NCBI GenBank assembly: GCA_016716335.1
Contig: JADJWN010000007.1
Location: forward strand, 1-64,000
Length of the DNA: 64,000 nt
Reading direction: 5' to 3'
From: Saprospiraceae bacterium
GTDB taxonomy: Bacteria; Bacteroidota; Bacteroidia; Chitinophagales; Saprospiraceae
Shown here: piece after piece, positions 29,229-41,291 of the stretch
Numbering within the stretch: position 1 is the stretch's first letter
Layout: every line of letters starts with the position of its first letter
Program-made: the position numbers and the translations under genes
The notes under the pieces: generated by a model
Seen by the model: only the letters and a program-made list of their open reading frames with translations
Database searches by the model: none
Told to the model about the DNA's origin: nothing

Positions 29229-29317
29229 TAACGGGTTTGAAGATACAGTAATTAAGTCAGGACTGATTTTCAATCCGGAACACAGAGTATGTTTTGAAAA
29301 ACCGAAAATTGGCCCTC

Positions 29318-29839
29318 ATGATTATGTTAGGAAATGGCAAAAAACAACTGAAATTTAAGAAGGCATGCATTATTGCCTTTTTGATGTTGACAGGAATACA
29401 GCTTCAGTCACAATGCAACATTGCACCCGTGAGTTCTTCCGATTATGTTTTGGCAAATTGTAATGGATATCAGTTTCAGATATTAATGGGTTCGCAGCTC
29501 ATTTTCTCAGGTACTTGTGGTGATCTGGTGTTTACGCCTCCACTTACGGGATCGGATGTGATCAGTTCGGTAAAGGATTTTGTAAATATGGACAATTTTT
29601 TCATCTATCCCAATCCGGCATTTTCTGAATTGAACATTCAGCACAAAAATCATCAGGGAGTGACTGCAATTCAGGTATTTACGATTGCCGGGGTACAGAT
29701 ATACAATGCCTTGATGGAGGAAAGTACCGAAGTTTTCAGGATGGATATCAGCAGCTTTCCTGCGGGAACTTACTTTGTAAGGCTTGCAGGTCGGGAAGGT
29801 AAAATACGGACATTCAGATTCATTAAAATTAATCACTAA
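29318..29839 (+). CDS. Short secreted protein with type-A T9SS sorting domain
   Basis: About 173 residues. The frame opens with a TTG at 29294, but the ATG at 29318 (or 29324) is closer to the signal peptide KKACIIAFLMLTGIQLQSQ. The small mature part (about 55 residues, with three Cys) has no known fold. The last 75 residues are a type-A T9SS C-terminal domain: FFIYPNPAFSELNIQ, then a glycine turn and SFPAGTYFVRLAGREGK ending in K. So it is exported through the outer membrane and attached to the surface. It is the first gene after the sensor kinase and stops 10 bases before the collagen-like gene. The mature part is small enough to be a pilin-like or peptide-like unit. Confidence 0.75.
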   Translation: MIMLGNGKKQLKFKKACIIAFLMLTGIQLQSQCNIAPVSSSDYVLANCNGYQFQILMGSQLIFSGTCGDLVFTPPLTGSDVISSVKDFVNMDNFFIYPNPAFSELNIQHKNHQGVTAIQVFTIAGVQIYNALMEESTEVFRMDISSFPAGTYFVRLAGREGKIRTFRFIKINH

Positions 29840-29849
29840 ATTCAGTATA

Positions 29850-31704
29850 ATGAAAAAATTTTGTTTAAGCGGTTTGCTGTTTTTGATGCTGAGCAGTATT
29901 TATGCTCAGGGAGGATTTAATTTTCAAACTATCGTAAGAAACAGTGCTGGAGTTCCGCAATCCGGTGTCACGGTATTTCTCCGTCTATCAGTAGCAGAAG
30001 GCAATCCTGCTGGGCCGGTACTATACTCAGAAACCCAACAACCTGTCTCTGACGCTTTTGGTTGGCTTTCTGCCACGGTCGGTCAGGGCAGTGCTGTGTC
30101 CGGTAATTTTGCAAATATAAATTGGCACAGCGGACCCAAGTATCTGGTAGTGGAATGTGCGCAGAGCCCTAATGGCCCATACAATCAGATTGCCGGTTCG
30201 CTTATCAATAACAGTATTCTGGCAGGCCCTCCGGGGCCTCAAGGCCCGGCTGGACCGCAAGGTGCCGCCGGTCCGCAAGGTCCTGCGGGACCCAAAGGAG
30301 ATCCCGGGAGAGACGGTACGGGAGTAAGCATTGTTGGTTCGGTGCCTGATGCCAGTGCTTTAAATCCAAATTATACCGGAAATCAGGGTGATATGTACAT
30401 TGCATCAGATACTGGTACCGGGTATGTTTGGGATGGCAGTATGTGGGTGGCAGTTGGTCAGATACAGGGCCCGGCTGGTCCTCAGGGACCTCCTGGCCCA
30501 CAGGGCCCTGCCGGTCCGCAAGGTCCCGCCGGTGAGCAAGGCCCTCAGGGTGTTGCCGGTGCTCAGGGTCCGGTTGGTCCGCAAGGTCCCGCCGGTCCGG
30601 AGGGTGCACAGGGTCTTCCGGGTCCCGCCGGCCCACAAGGTCCCGCCGGACCTGCCGGTGAGCAAGGCCCCCAGGGTGTTGCCGGTGCTCAAGGTCCTGC
30701 CGGACCCCAAGGCCCTGCCGGTCCTGCAGGTCCCGCCGGACCTGCCGGAGCACAGGGACCTACTGGTCCCGCCGGAGCTCAAGGCCCCCAAGGTCCCGCA
30801 GGCCCTGCAGGAGCTCAGGGTCCACAAGGTCCTGCGGGTCCTGCCAATAATCTCACGATCGGCCAGGTAAACAGTGGTACCTCGGCTGCCGCAAATATCA
30901 CAGGTACTCCTCCCAATCAGGTGCTGAATCTGACTTTACCCCAAGGTCCGGCCGGCCCGCAAGGACCCCAAGGTCCCACCGGCCCTCAGGGACCGACCGG
31001 TCCGGCAGGTACCTACACTGCAGGTACCGGAATCAATATAGCTTCCAATACCATCAGTGCCCTCAATACCAATGCACTGTGGAATGCCAATCAGTTGCAA
31101 GGCCGTAACATTGCAGATGTAGCACCTAGCACAGGACAGGTCTTGGCTTGGTCGCCCACCGGAAGTAATTTTCCGAATACATGGCAACCCATGACTTTGC
31201 CCTCGGGTACAAGATGGGGTGAAGAAGCTAATGCCATTTATCCTCTCGGCGGCAGACACGTCGAAACCATTTTCGAACAATGCCTGGGATTTGGGAAATG
31301 CAAACTTCAGATGGCGGAATATTTTTATAGTGAACAATCCCAATGTGGGTTCTGACCGAAGAATAAAGGAAAATATCAAGCCTATTTCTTACGGCCTTCG
31401 TCAGATCATGCGACTCACTCCGGTGCAGTACCGCATTATTGGTCAGAACGGAGATCATGACATACTGGGTCTGATTGCTCAGGATGTGAAACAGATCATT
31501 CCTGATATCGTAGAAGTACACCAAACCGCCTTGAAATCCACGCAGAAAGATAGCAGAAATGCTGACAGAACGGATATGATTGCTGATATGCATACTATGA
31601 GATACAGCGAATTGATACCTGTGCTGATTAAAGCCATGCAGGAACAGCAGGATATCATTCAGCGATTGACGCAAAGGATAGAAGACCTCGAGAAGAAACA
31701 ATAA
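29850..31704 (+). CDS. Collagen-like protein with C-terminal endosialidase-type (S74) chaperone domain, one frameshift
   Basis: About 617 residues from the ATG at 29850 (signal peptide MKKFCLSGLLFLMLSSIYAQ); the frame upstream belongs to the previous gene. A beta-rich head domain (residues 20-120) is followed by three Gly-X-Y blocks near 30225-30320, 30466-30845 and 30946-31010, mostly GPQGPAGP units, with short globular inserts. The C-terminus, in another frame from about 31249, is DRRIKENIKPISYGLRQI...GLIAQDVKQIIPDIV, the S74 intramolecular chaperone known from phage tail spikes and fibres, ending in a coiled coil (EQQDIIQRLTQRIEDLEKK). Removing one base near 31245-31252 joins the frames. 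A trimeric surface fibre is the natural reading. Confidence 0.85.
30466..30845 (+). repeat. Gly-X-Y coding repeat (collagen-like tract)
   Basis: About 42 Gly-X-Y triplets coded by imperfect GGTCC(C/T)GC(C/A)GG(T/A) units. A longer internal duplication encodes GPAGEQGPQGVAGAQGP twice. The local G+C is far above the surroundings. This makes long open frames appear on the other frames and strand, which are not genes. Confidence 0.85.
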
Positions 31705-31714
31705 AAACAGGTTC

Positions 31715-32536
31715 ATGAAATTATATACCGGAATCCTCTGCCAATGCCTCCTCATATTAATTTGCACTGATCTTTGCCAGGCACAAACAGTATCGAGCCG
31801 CAGGCGTACGGGTTCCGGTGCAGGGAGCAGAACCGTGGTAACTATTGATCAATGTGTGTCCGGCGGATGTCCATGCTGCATTTTTATGAGTCATGAAAGT
31901 GGAACTTTATGCAAGACTGACGGAGGCAATTCTGATCGGACAGAACAGCTTTGGGGTGCGAGAAGAAACTTTACAGTAAGAGGCAGAACTTTCACGCTGT
32001 TTAATGGTAATGAATCCCAATCAGACCGCATTGCAGAAATAATCGGGGCATTGCCTGATGCATATCTTGAGGCTGTTCCTGACTATTTCCGGATAGGAAA
32101 CCCGAGAAACGGAAATAAAAATGTCCCGGAAGCAGATACCTCCACTATTGGAGGAGGCTCCCGAAGGTGCTATGTGCGTAATCCGGAGTACGATTATATC
32201 ATCATTCATCCGGCAGTATTTACCAATCCCGATGAAAATCCTGCATTAACCATACTGCACGAAGCGGGACATTTTATTGATAAATATCACAATATTTCCG
32301 GACGTTTAGTGTCCAGTCACTCAGAACAGTTCGGCACTTATCTCCGCACTTACAGGGGAGATACCCGTGGAAATGATGAGGTAATTGCACAGGGCATCAT
32401 GTATTACATTTACAGAAAATATCTCCGAAGAAACCGGAGAGGTGAGCTCAAGCCTTTTTCCACTACCGGAAGGGCAGGAAGATTTCCTACCTGGTTGAGT
32501 GACCTTATCGAAGCGGATATTCAAAGGCGGTCTTAG
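31715..32536 (+). CDS. Secreted HExxH metalloprotease-like protein
   Basis: A 273-residue exported protein (signal peptide MKLYTGILCQCLLILICTDL...QAQ). It carries a zinc-protease motif H182-E-A-G-H186 in ALTILHEAGHFIDKYH. A conserved-looking acidic helix follows about 36 residues later, NDEVIAQGIMYY, where E222 could be the third zinc ligand, as in gluzincins. The N-terminal part has a cysteine cluster, CVSGGCPCC. I do not recognise an established family. The gene sits 10 bases after the collagen-like gene and 2 bases before the barrel gene, so it belongs to this operon. It may process one of the large neighbours. Activity is inferred from the motif only. Confidence 0.75.
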   Translation: MKLYTGILCQCLLILICTDLCQAQTVSSRRRTGSGAGSRTVVTIDQCVSGGCPCCIFMSHESGTLCKTDGGNSDRTEQLWGARRNFTVRGRTFTLFNGNESQSDRIAEIIGALPDAYLEAVPDYFRIGNPRNGNKNVPEADTSTIGGGSRRCYVRNPEYDYIIIHPAVFTNPDENPALTILHEAGHFIDKYHNISGRLVSSHSEQFGTYLRTYRGDTRGNDEVIAQGIMYYIYRKYLRRNRRGELKPFSTTGRAGRFPTWLSDLIEADIQRRS

Positions 32537-32538
32537 TC

Positions 32539-34252
32539 ATGAATGCTCTACTGACATACGCCGCTGTGCTGCTTTTGTCCTGCACGCTTTATGGTCAGAA
32601 TCCGGGAGCATTCTCATTGAATCCCCGTTTCAGCCGCAATGCCACATTGAATGTCGGATACAGCACTTCCACCACCTCATCGGGTGAAAACACCAGAGAT
32701 GCCAACGTATTTATGGCTGCCTTCAGAGGCAATGTATCTGCCTGGGGAATGCAGATACCGGTCAACTTCTCCTACCGCAGCGGTCAGCTCAGCTCAGGGC
32801 TCACCAATCCATTTGTGCGGTTGGGTATCAGTCCATCCTACAAGTGGCTCAAACTTCACCTCGGACATCGTACCATGCACTTTTCAAGATATTCGCTCAG
32901 CGATCTGAGTTTTCTGGGTGCCGGCGTAGAGCTCAATCCGGGTATCTTCAGATTTGCCGCCATGTATGGTGATATTCAGAATCCCAATTACAACTTAGAT
33001 ACACTGGCTCTGTATGCCAATCTGGTTTTTGACTACAAAAGGAAAGCGCATGGCATAAAAATAGGGCTGGGAAAACAGGATAATTTTATTGACTTTTTTT
33101 ATGTGAAAGTGAAGGACAATTACAGTATCCGGGACATCGAAAAGATTTATATAGAAAGGAATGCCTCCACCTGAAAATCTGGTCACAGGTACGCAGATGA
33201 AATGGACTTTATTCAAAAAACTATCATTCAGTGCCGGCGCCAATCTCAGTATAATGACCAATAATCAGCTGGGCAGAAATGATTTTAATCCGGAAGGGAT
33301 TTCAAGACAGCTCAGAGAAGCTGCAGACAATTTTATGCTGACCAATAATACTACCAAAGCCAATCTTGCCGGTGAAGCAGCCGTCAGATATGCTGACCGT
33401 AATTTTAATATCGGACTGCAATACAACAGAGTCGATCCTGCATACAGAAGTCTGGGAATTCATTATGTTCTTGATGATGTTGAAAATTATACCGTTACAG
33501 CGGGATTCCGGGCATTGAAAAACAAAGTCAATCTCAATGGCAGGTACGGCTGGCAAAGAAATAACCTGGGTAATATCCGAAGGAATACTACTGAACGGAT
33601 AATTTACAGCATTAATGCCAATCTGATGTTTTCCAATAGCACAGGAATGAATGTGAATTACTCCAATTTTGCCACAGATCAGCGGGCCGGATTTGCAGTA
33701 ATTAATGACACCTTCAGATTGGTACAGAATACAAGTATCACAGCCATCAACCCTTACTTACAATGGGGTAAAGATATCAAGCATATGATCTCCATTGCAT
33801 ACAACAATAACAAACTGGTGGATGTGTCTCCCCTGGATATCACAGGTCGCAACGCTGATAATACGGCCTGGTTGCTCAATCACAGATATGATAACCGCAA
33901 ATCAGGTGTTGGTACTTCTCTGTCGCTGCAGTATCTCAAAAATGACTTTAATGATATCCAATCCGAAAGAATGGGAACTAATCTTAGTTTGCGGAAAAAA
34001 TTGACAAAACCTGATTTAACATTTAATGTAAACGGAGGATTTCATCTGCTTTCACAGGACGGGCAAAAAGACGGAAACGTATGGAATGCAGGGGTAAGTG
34101 GCAATATCAGAATCAGTGACAGAAGCGACCTGCAGATGTCAGCCACGTTTCTTAATAAAGATAGCAGACTCAGCCGCTCTTTCAATGAACTGAGATTTGC
34201 AGTGCATGCCAATTATGTGATTTTGAAAAATAAGGATCATGAAAAAAAATAA
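32539..34252 (+). CDS. Outer-membrane beta-barrel protein of unknown function, one frameshift
   Basis: Rebuilt as about 570 residues. After the signal peptide (LLTYAAVLLLSCTLYGQ) the whole chain is short amphipathic strands with aromatic ends, e.g. GNVSAWGMQIPVNFSYRS, WLKLHLGHRTMHFSRYSL, NFNIGLQYNRVDPAYRSLG. Hence it is a predicted outer-membrane barrel of roughly 22 or more strands. No plug or TonB box is seen. The frame breaks near 33161-33170; removing one base gives ...IERNPPPENLVTGTQMKW and continuity. It overlaps the start of the next, very large gene by 14 bases. Position suggests it anchors or exports one of the surface proteins of this operon, in the manner of PorP/SprF, although it is not that family. 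Confidence 0.72.
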
Positions 34253-37200
34253 CTATCCCTGGTGTCCATACTTTTATTTGATTCTATGTGTGGTATGGTC
34301 TGCAAGTATTCCCTCCAAACTGTCAGCTCAGCTTTCAGTGAATACTGTTATTTCGCCTCCTTATCCCACAGATGTAGATTATTACCTTGATGATCTTTCC
34401 AATCTTTATGTCAGTATTATCAACACTGACCTGAGCCGGTCATTTACATACAGATTGAGTGCGGAAATTACCGGGCCGGGAGGTATAAGTGGTCGGGTCA
34501 ATTATCTGGGCGATTATTTTACTATCAATCCCGGGCAGTCCACCTTTTTCAATGGCCTGCAGCTCCGGGATCTTGGGATGCAAAGTAAAGGGCATTCGCG
34601 CTGTTCCAGTCTCACCCCTCAACAGGAAAGGGCGATACTGCTCAACAGGGTATTGCCTGAAGGAAATTATACGATATGTATATTTGCCTATGATCAGGAT
34701 GACAATCTGATATCTTCTCCTTCTGAAGGATGTGCTGATTTTTACATACAGTATCTCGAAAGGCCTGAGATTATTATTCCTCAGGATGGAGCTTATGTTG
34801 ATGGTGTGCTTAATGTCATGTGGTTTCAGGATGTGAGCGCACTGCAACCTTCCGACAGAATGCGGCTGCAATACCGGCTTAATATTGTGGATGATACCCA
34901 GAATGAGCTTTATCTCTATATCGAGGAACTCTATAATCTCAATGTCACAGGGATTATGAGTTTTGAGACATCGGTACAAACGCTGACACTCCAGAATGGT
35001 GTGGACGTGAATTTACTGAGAGGTCACCGGTATATTGCATGGGTTACGACCATTGACCCTGAAGGCAGGATTATGATTGCTGACAGGGGCAACAGTCCCA
35101 TTATCCGGTTTAATTATGGCAGTCCCGAGGATTTTGAGGAGGACGAAGATGACGACAGTGATAATTTTGGAGGTTGCGTGGATATGATACAGGAGACTTA
35201 CAGTTGTTCAGATCCTTTCGCAGAGTTGTATTTTCCTTCAGACAGAGATACTATACCCTATGCATTTATGCCCTTTATGCTCAGGTTTGACCCTTATTGT
35301 GCCGAATACCGAAGGTTGAATTATGAATTTGAGCTCCATCATCAGGGTACAGGAAGTCGGGTGTATAGCCGCAATGATGAATTAAGATGGGGAGCAGGCG
35401 GTCCGCTGCAATACCTGAGGGACAGAGGGATTGCGGATGCCAACGAAGACAGAGCCCGGTATTTTATGATGAATGATTCGTGGAGATCTCCGGGATTGCA
35501 AAGGGCACAGACATACAGGGCCACTGCACAGGCAGGCATGCGCATGAGCAACGGCAACCAGTTCAATTACAATCTGCAAAACAGTTTTGTGGTAGGAATG
35601 CCGCAACCCGGGTTGGAGCTGCCCAATCAGAATGACAGTATCCCTCCGGGGGATATCGGTTTCAGATGGGACAATGGTGCTCTGCCGTTAAACAGCTTTC
35701 CGGATGTGTTTCATCTGCTGCGTATGCATGGCAGGACCGTAGAAGACATGACTTTTTACGGCCCGGTATCAGAGAGATGGGTATTGCAGATTTCAAGGAG
35801 CGATCAGTTCCGGAATGAAGATATGTTCAAAGGAGCATCAGAAGCCGTCGCAGCAGAAAACTTCATGTCAGTGGAGGATCTGATGACTTCCGTGTACAGA
35901 ATCAATAATCAGAGTTTCAATATCATCGAAGAAGGTACCTTTTACTGGCGGGTCGTTTGGTTGCTGAATCCCGATATGCCTGTGCCTGAAAATTTCTACA
36001 TACGGCCGGAAGACATGTACCACGTGAGTGAAATCCGCCGTTTTACCGTGAAAACAGGGGTAACTCCGGCACCGGCTCCCGAAGAGGAAACTCCACGGTC
36101 TGAATGCAGTGCACCCTGTACTTTTCCGGCCATCAGCGACAGAACTGCCGTAGGTGGTCTTGCCCGGGGAGCGGTGTTTACGGCAGCCGGATTCCGGATT
36201 GAGGTTAAGGAAATCAGCGGATCAGGTACTACTTTTTCAGGACAGGGAGTAGTGCAGATCCCTTTTCTCAACAATATTAAGCTTAGGCTGCGCTTCAACG
36301 GGCTGCAGGTCAATGCGGCGGGTCAGATGATAGCAGGCAGTATCACGATGATTAAAGATGCGGCATTGCCATTTTCACATCTGCTGCATCCGCTTGGCAG
36401 GATCGCAGGTATGACAGAGACCGAAGCAAGAGCTATGGATGCTGCAATAGAGGGTACAGGAAAGTTGATATCTCTTATGACAGCCGGCAGCGAGACGGCA
36501 TTGCCTGTCGGTATAGACAAGACCGTAGAGGGTACCCGGATAAACGTGGGTATTGTGGAGATGATGTTCAAACCCGATTCTGCGGCTATTACTGCGGTGG
36601 TCAACATTGATCTGCCCAATCTTGAAATAGTGGAAGGCTTTATTTCACTCGGTGCCGAGGTGTGCATGACGCCTGCCGGTCTGGCCAATGACGTTCGTCT
36701 GTTTTTACCACAGGATCAGGTATTTGACTTGGGAGGTGGCAATTTTTTTGTGATTAAAGGTGCCGAAGGTGAGACCCGGAGAGATCATATCACTTCAGTA
36801 GAATGGGATTGTGACGGCTTTAAGGCATTGAATATTACCGGCATTCATCGATTTACCAGAGACTGGATGCTGCCTGAAGATGAAAGAGGAAACGTCCGTG
36901 CCACTGGTAATGTAGAGGCAAGGTTTACGGGTAGATTTACCCGAGGAGCCAATATCATGATCAATATCAGTATGGATCCATTTCAGCTCCCCAATATGCC
37001 GGGATGGGGATTTACGGTGGCAAGAGATGCCTGGATTGACCTTTCGGATACCGAAAATCCCGAAGGGCTGATGACTGCCTTGCCTTCTGATTACAGGCAT
37101 CCTTCCAGGACAGCGGCTGGTATGCAGAATAGCTGGAAAGGCTTTTTCCTCCGAGAAGTATCGGTGCGCACAGGTGAATATCTGCAGGGGCCCGATGGCA

Positions 37201-40200
37201 ACCGCCTCACTTTTGCCCTCCGCAATATTTTCATAGACGGTACAGGATTGACTTTATCGGCCAGGGTCGAAAATATACTTCGCTGGGATGGTGAAGGGGA
37301 TATGATAGGATGGAAGGCATCCTTAGATACTGTGTATATTGATGTGCAGCAAAATAATTTCAGAAGGGCGGGCTTCAATGGCAAATTGGGACTCCCTATT
37401 GCTGATGCCACGCAGTATATGCTTTATCGTGCAGAACTTGCCAACCGGGATGACAACTGGGGTTTCATGATCAGTATAAGTCCAGCTGAAAATATCCGCA
37501 TTCCTGTCTCTATGGCACAGGCCACCATTGACCGATCTACCTATGTCCGGGCAGTCATTGCAGAGCGATCTTATCTGGAGGCCAATCTGACCGCTACCCT
37601 GAGCATTGGCAACAGCAACCTGCCTGCAGGACAGACGATGCCTTCAAGTGTCAATATGCCGGGCATACGCATTCAGAACCTGCGCATCAACTCCGAAACC
37701 GGTTTTGACAACCGGGATTTTGCCTATTCTCTCACTGGAATGGATGGCATGAGCGGACCCGGCAGAGGTGGCAGTTCCGGAGGTGGCAGTCATTACGAGG
37801 ATGAATATATCCCGATTTACATATCGGCAGCATCCACAGAGTCCACAATGTCCGGATTTCCCATAGGGCTGGATCATTTCAGCTTTTCCAATGACGGCAT
37901 TACCATAAAACCCAGACTTACCATTGCCGGAGGAGAGGGTGGCTTCAGTGCAGCTGCTGAAATTTTGCTGCATACCGACATGGAATTTGTCCCCAATCAA
38001 AGGTTTAATCTGACCGGCGTTTCACTCAGGGAAATCAATATCTCGGTTGAGGCCAGTGATGTGAGACTCAGGGGATACCTCCGTTTTTACAAGGAGGCAA
38101 CCAAAGAAGGGGTGGCCGGGGGTATCAATCTTGAGCTGAACATGGGGCAACGCATTGGTATAGATATCAATGCGGATTTCGGCACCTACAAGCAACCGGG
38201 AGCCCTGACTTTCAACCGGCCTGACTGGTATTCTTACTTTTATGTAGATGGTACAGTGTTTATAGGGACGGGTATTACCATTTTTTCGGGGCTTTCTATC
38301 TATGGACTTTCAGGAGGTTTTTACCATCATATGCGGATGACTTCTGCCTTGCCGGCGGGAGGCGATGTGCTCCGCAACAGCGGCAGCAGGTCTGGTGTCA
38401 CCTACGAACCCCATTTTGCCACTGATCTCGGACTGAAATTCAAGGTGATACTGGGTTCCAATGGGGATGAAGGCCGGGCTTACAATCTGGATGTCGGACT
38501 TCAGGCAGAATTCAGCTTCACCCATGGGCTTACACTTCTGGTACTTGAAGGGTCATTCAGGGTCATGACAGACGGAATATCCATAGCTACAATTGGTCGT
38601 GAAGGAAATAGTCCGGTGGCGGGTTATCTTCGTATGGAGCTGAACTTACCACCTGCGGAGCCTGCTAAATTCAACGGACAGTTTTTTGTTAAACTCAAGG
38701 TCCCTGCTAATTCTCCGTTATTGAGAGGCAAGGGGCAACATCCCCAATCCGCCGGAAGGCTGGACAGCCGAAAATGCACTTGTTTGGGCAAGATTTTATG
38801 TCGGACCGGATAAATGGTTATTCCATATGGGTACCCCTGAAAACCGTGGAGGACTGAGCCTCACCATAGGTGGTGTCAGTGTGGCGGAGATTACCGGGTA
38901 TATGATGATAGGGCATGATATTCCGGTTTTGATACCTGAACCTCATGCCGATTTTGTCAGAATTTTTAATAATGGTCAGAGAATGGCAAGCGATCAGGGT
39001 GATGTCAGCAGTGTAGCCGCAGGAAGACCCCGTCCCCCTGTGCCTTTGGGTGAAGGAGTGGCATTCGGTATTGCAATGGCTCTCAGGCTTAATGCCGAGT
39101 TTTTCCCATTCTATTTTTCTTTAAACTCTGTGATGGGTTGTGATATTAATGTCACCAGATCCAATGAGCGCACCTGTGCAGGAGGGAGCAGGGTGCCTGG
39201 TATAGACGGCTGGTACGGGATTGGTCAGTTTTATGCAGGTATAGAGGGAAGTTTCGGTATTTATATCAATTTATTTGTTGAAGAATTGAGGATCGAAATT
39301 CTGAAAGCTTCCGCTGCCCTGTTATTGCGGGGTGGTTTGCCCAATCCGGAGTGGGTATCCGGCAGAGGTAGTTTTTATTACAACGTATGTGGTGGTCTGG
39401 CAGAGGGTACCTGCAGCTTCAATCTTGAAGCAGGCGAAGTCTGTCTGCCGGTTACGACCGGAAATCCTCTGGGTGATTACACGCTGATACAGGATCTCAA
39501 GCCGGATGATGGTTCAGAAGTAGAGGTTTATACAGAAGCTGCCGCAGCTTTTTCCATGCAGATGAACAGGATCTATTCCGTAGAAGAATATGTGAGTGCA
39601 GTAGATCCTCCACGTATCCGCAATCTCCGGCCGTACATACACAGTTTTGCAGTAAGACTGAACAACTCCGGGCCAAACATAGCAGGCACCGGAAGCTGGG
39701 AAGAAGGCAACAGGGTCTATAATTTTATACCCAATGAATGGCTGAGGCCTCGCTCCAGCTATACCGTAAGTGTCGAAGCCCGTACCAGCGAGAACGGCAG
39801 GGACCTGATGGTGAGAGGTACTCAGTTTAGAGAAACCCGAAGTCATAGCTTCAGAACCAAAGCCCTGCCTGACCGCATACCGGATCAGACCATTGATTTC
39901 ACCTATCCTTATATCAGACAGCAAAATTTCATGAAAGGTGAAACCTCCGGTGATTTTGGATATATCGTATTGAACAGGGACAATCTGCCTTTTTTTGATA
40001 TGCCGGGTGATGTGAGGGATTATGAGGTCTATTTTACTGCCCTATTTACCTCTCAGGATGGTCAGAAGACTAGCAGGCCCATCATTTTTGAAAACCGTAA
40101 AAGGGTAGTAAAATTTGACGTAAGTCACCTTAATCCCGATAAGTTGTATGCTATTCAGATTATCCGGGGCGAAAGACCTCACAGTGCCCTGAATATCAAT

Positions 40201-41289
40201 GATAATGTGATGTCTCAGGTCAATGCCTCTATGGCCAATCCTTTAGCTTCTATGGTGACTCAAAGACTTACAATCAGAGATCTGGATGCAGTGTTGGGTT
40301 CGAGCACACTGCGATCCAATCAGTACAAACGCATTAATCTTCCTGCAGGACAGGTGCAGCGATTTGAAAAGGAATTGTACATGTATTATTTCAAAACCTC
40401 CAGATACCATAACTTCAATGAAAAATGGAATGCGCAGCGTGTACCATGGCCTCAGGAAAAAATCACTTTTGGCGTGGACGTGGTCCGTTTCGATACAGAC
40501 TTGGTTGAAAATCTGGAGTGGACAGACATTCAGGAATTTAAAGTGGTCGATCATCCGAGAGCGAGGACATTGCCCAAAATGATAAGTTTTGTGGCAAGAC
40601 CACCGATTGATGTGGAGTTTGAGACTTTTATCCCCGGTACGCTTATGCCCAATACTTATCTGAGTACAATTGTAGGGCCAAGGATCAGAGGCAGACACAT
40701 CCAGCTGACATCCATAAGAAACAGAGTAGTGAGCATGATCAACAGAGACCACGGAAGGGACTACAATGCAGTGTTTCCATCTGTTCCAGCCTGGGAAGGA
40801 TGGACGCCTTACAGTCAGGCCATAGTTTTTTCATCTGCCACACCTTTTAAGACAGCACTGGATGACGGTACTATCACAGAAGCCTTCACCACTTATTTTA
40901 ATACAGGTCTTGATGTTTCCACCTTACCCGGGCCTGGCAGGCTCACATTACCCGTGGGCTTCAGTGGTGCCAGAGTTCCGAAGACCTCCATATTGTACAA
41001 TTTACACCTCACGGCACATAATCAGTTCAGAAGTCTGCAAAGAGCCATTCCTGCATTTGCACATACACCGGTCACCTATCAGACGCCGATAGGCAATTTT
41101 ACCCATTCACTCTATGATCGCATGAATACGGCAGAACGCAATTTTGTCAATTCCATTCCGGCATCCAATGCCATTATAGAGACCAGATTTCCCAAAGGAC
41201 CGGATTATTTCGGCGTACAATATAATTTTCCATTGCCCAGCGGGGCTTTGACCCACAGACAAATCATTCATTACACATTTATGCATTGA
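34239..41289 (+). CDS. Very large secreted surface protein of unknown function, one frameshift
   Basis: About 2349 residues after rejoining the frames at 38720-38726 (one base removed, giving LLEARGNIPNPPEGW). The signal peptide ends ...SIPSKLSAQ. Residues about 30-310 look like tandem Ig/FN3-like modules, with LPEGNYTICIFAYDQDDN and YIAWVTTIDPEGRI. An acidic linker EEDEDDDSDN follows near residue 300. The middle 1000 residues are long beta-rich repeats without a family I know; they include GGPGRGGSSGGGSHYED-type glycine linkers. The last part contains SbsA-like Ig modules (YNFIPNEWLRPRSSYTVSVE). No T9SS CTD is visible at the end. It lies between the barrel and the FN3 protein genes and overlaps the barrel gene. 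Confidence 0.75.
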
Positions 41290-41291
41290 TT

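Noticed and set aside
30205..30870. Several long open frames on both strands over the collagen-like tract
   Set aside because: They are mirrors of the GC-rich Gly-X-Y repeat; the products are low-complexity Arg/Leu/Gly strings with no start context. The true frame is the one with signal peptide and S74 tail.
30225..31704. Prophage origin of the S74 tail-fibre-like gene
   Set aside because: No phage structural, lysis or integrase genes are nearby, and the protein has a bacterial signal peptide and sits in a secreted-protein operon.
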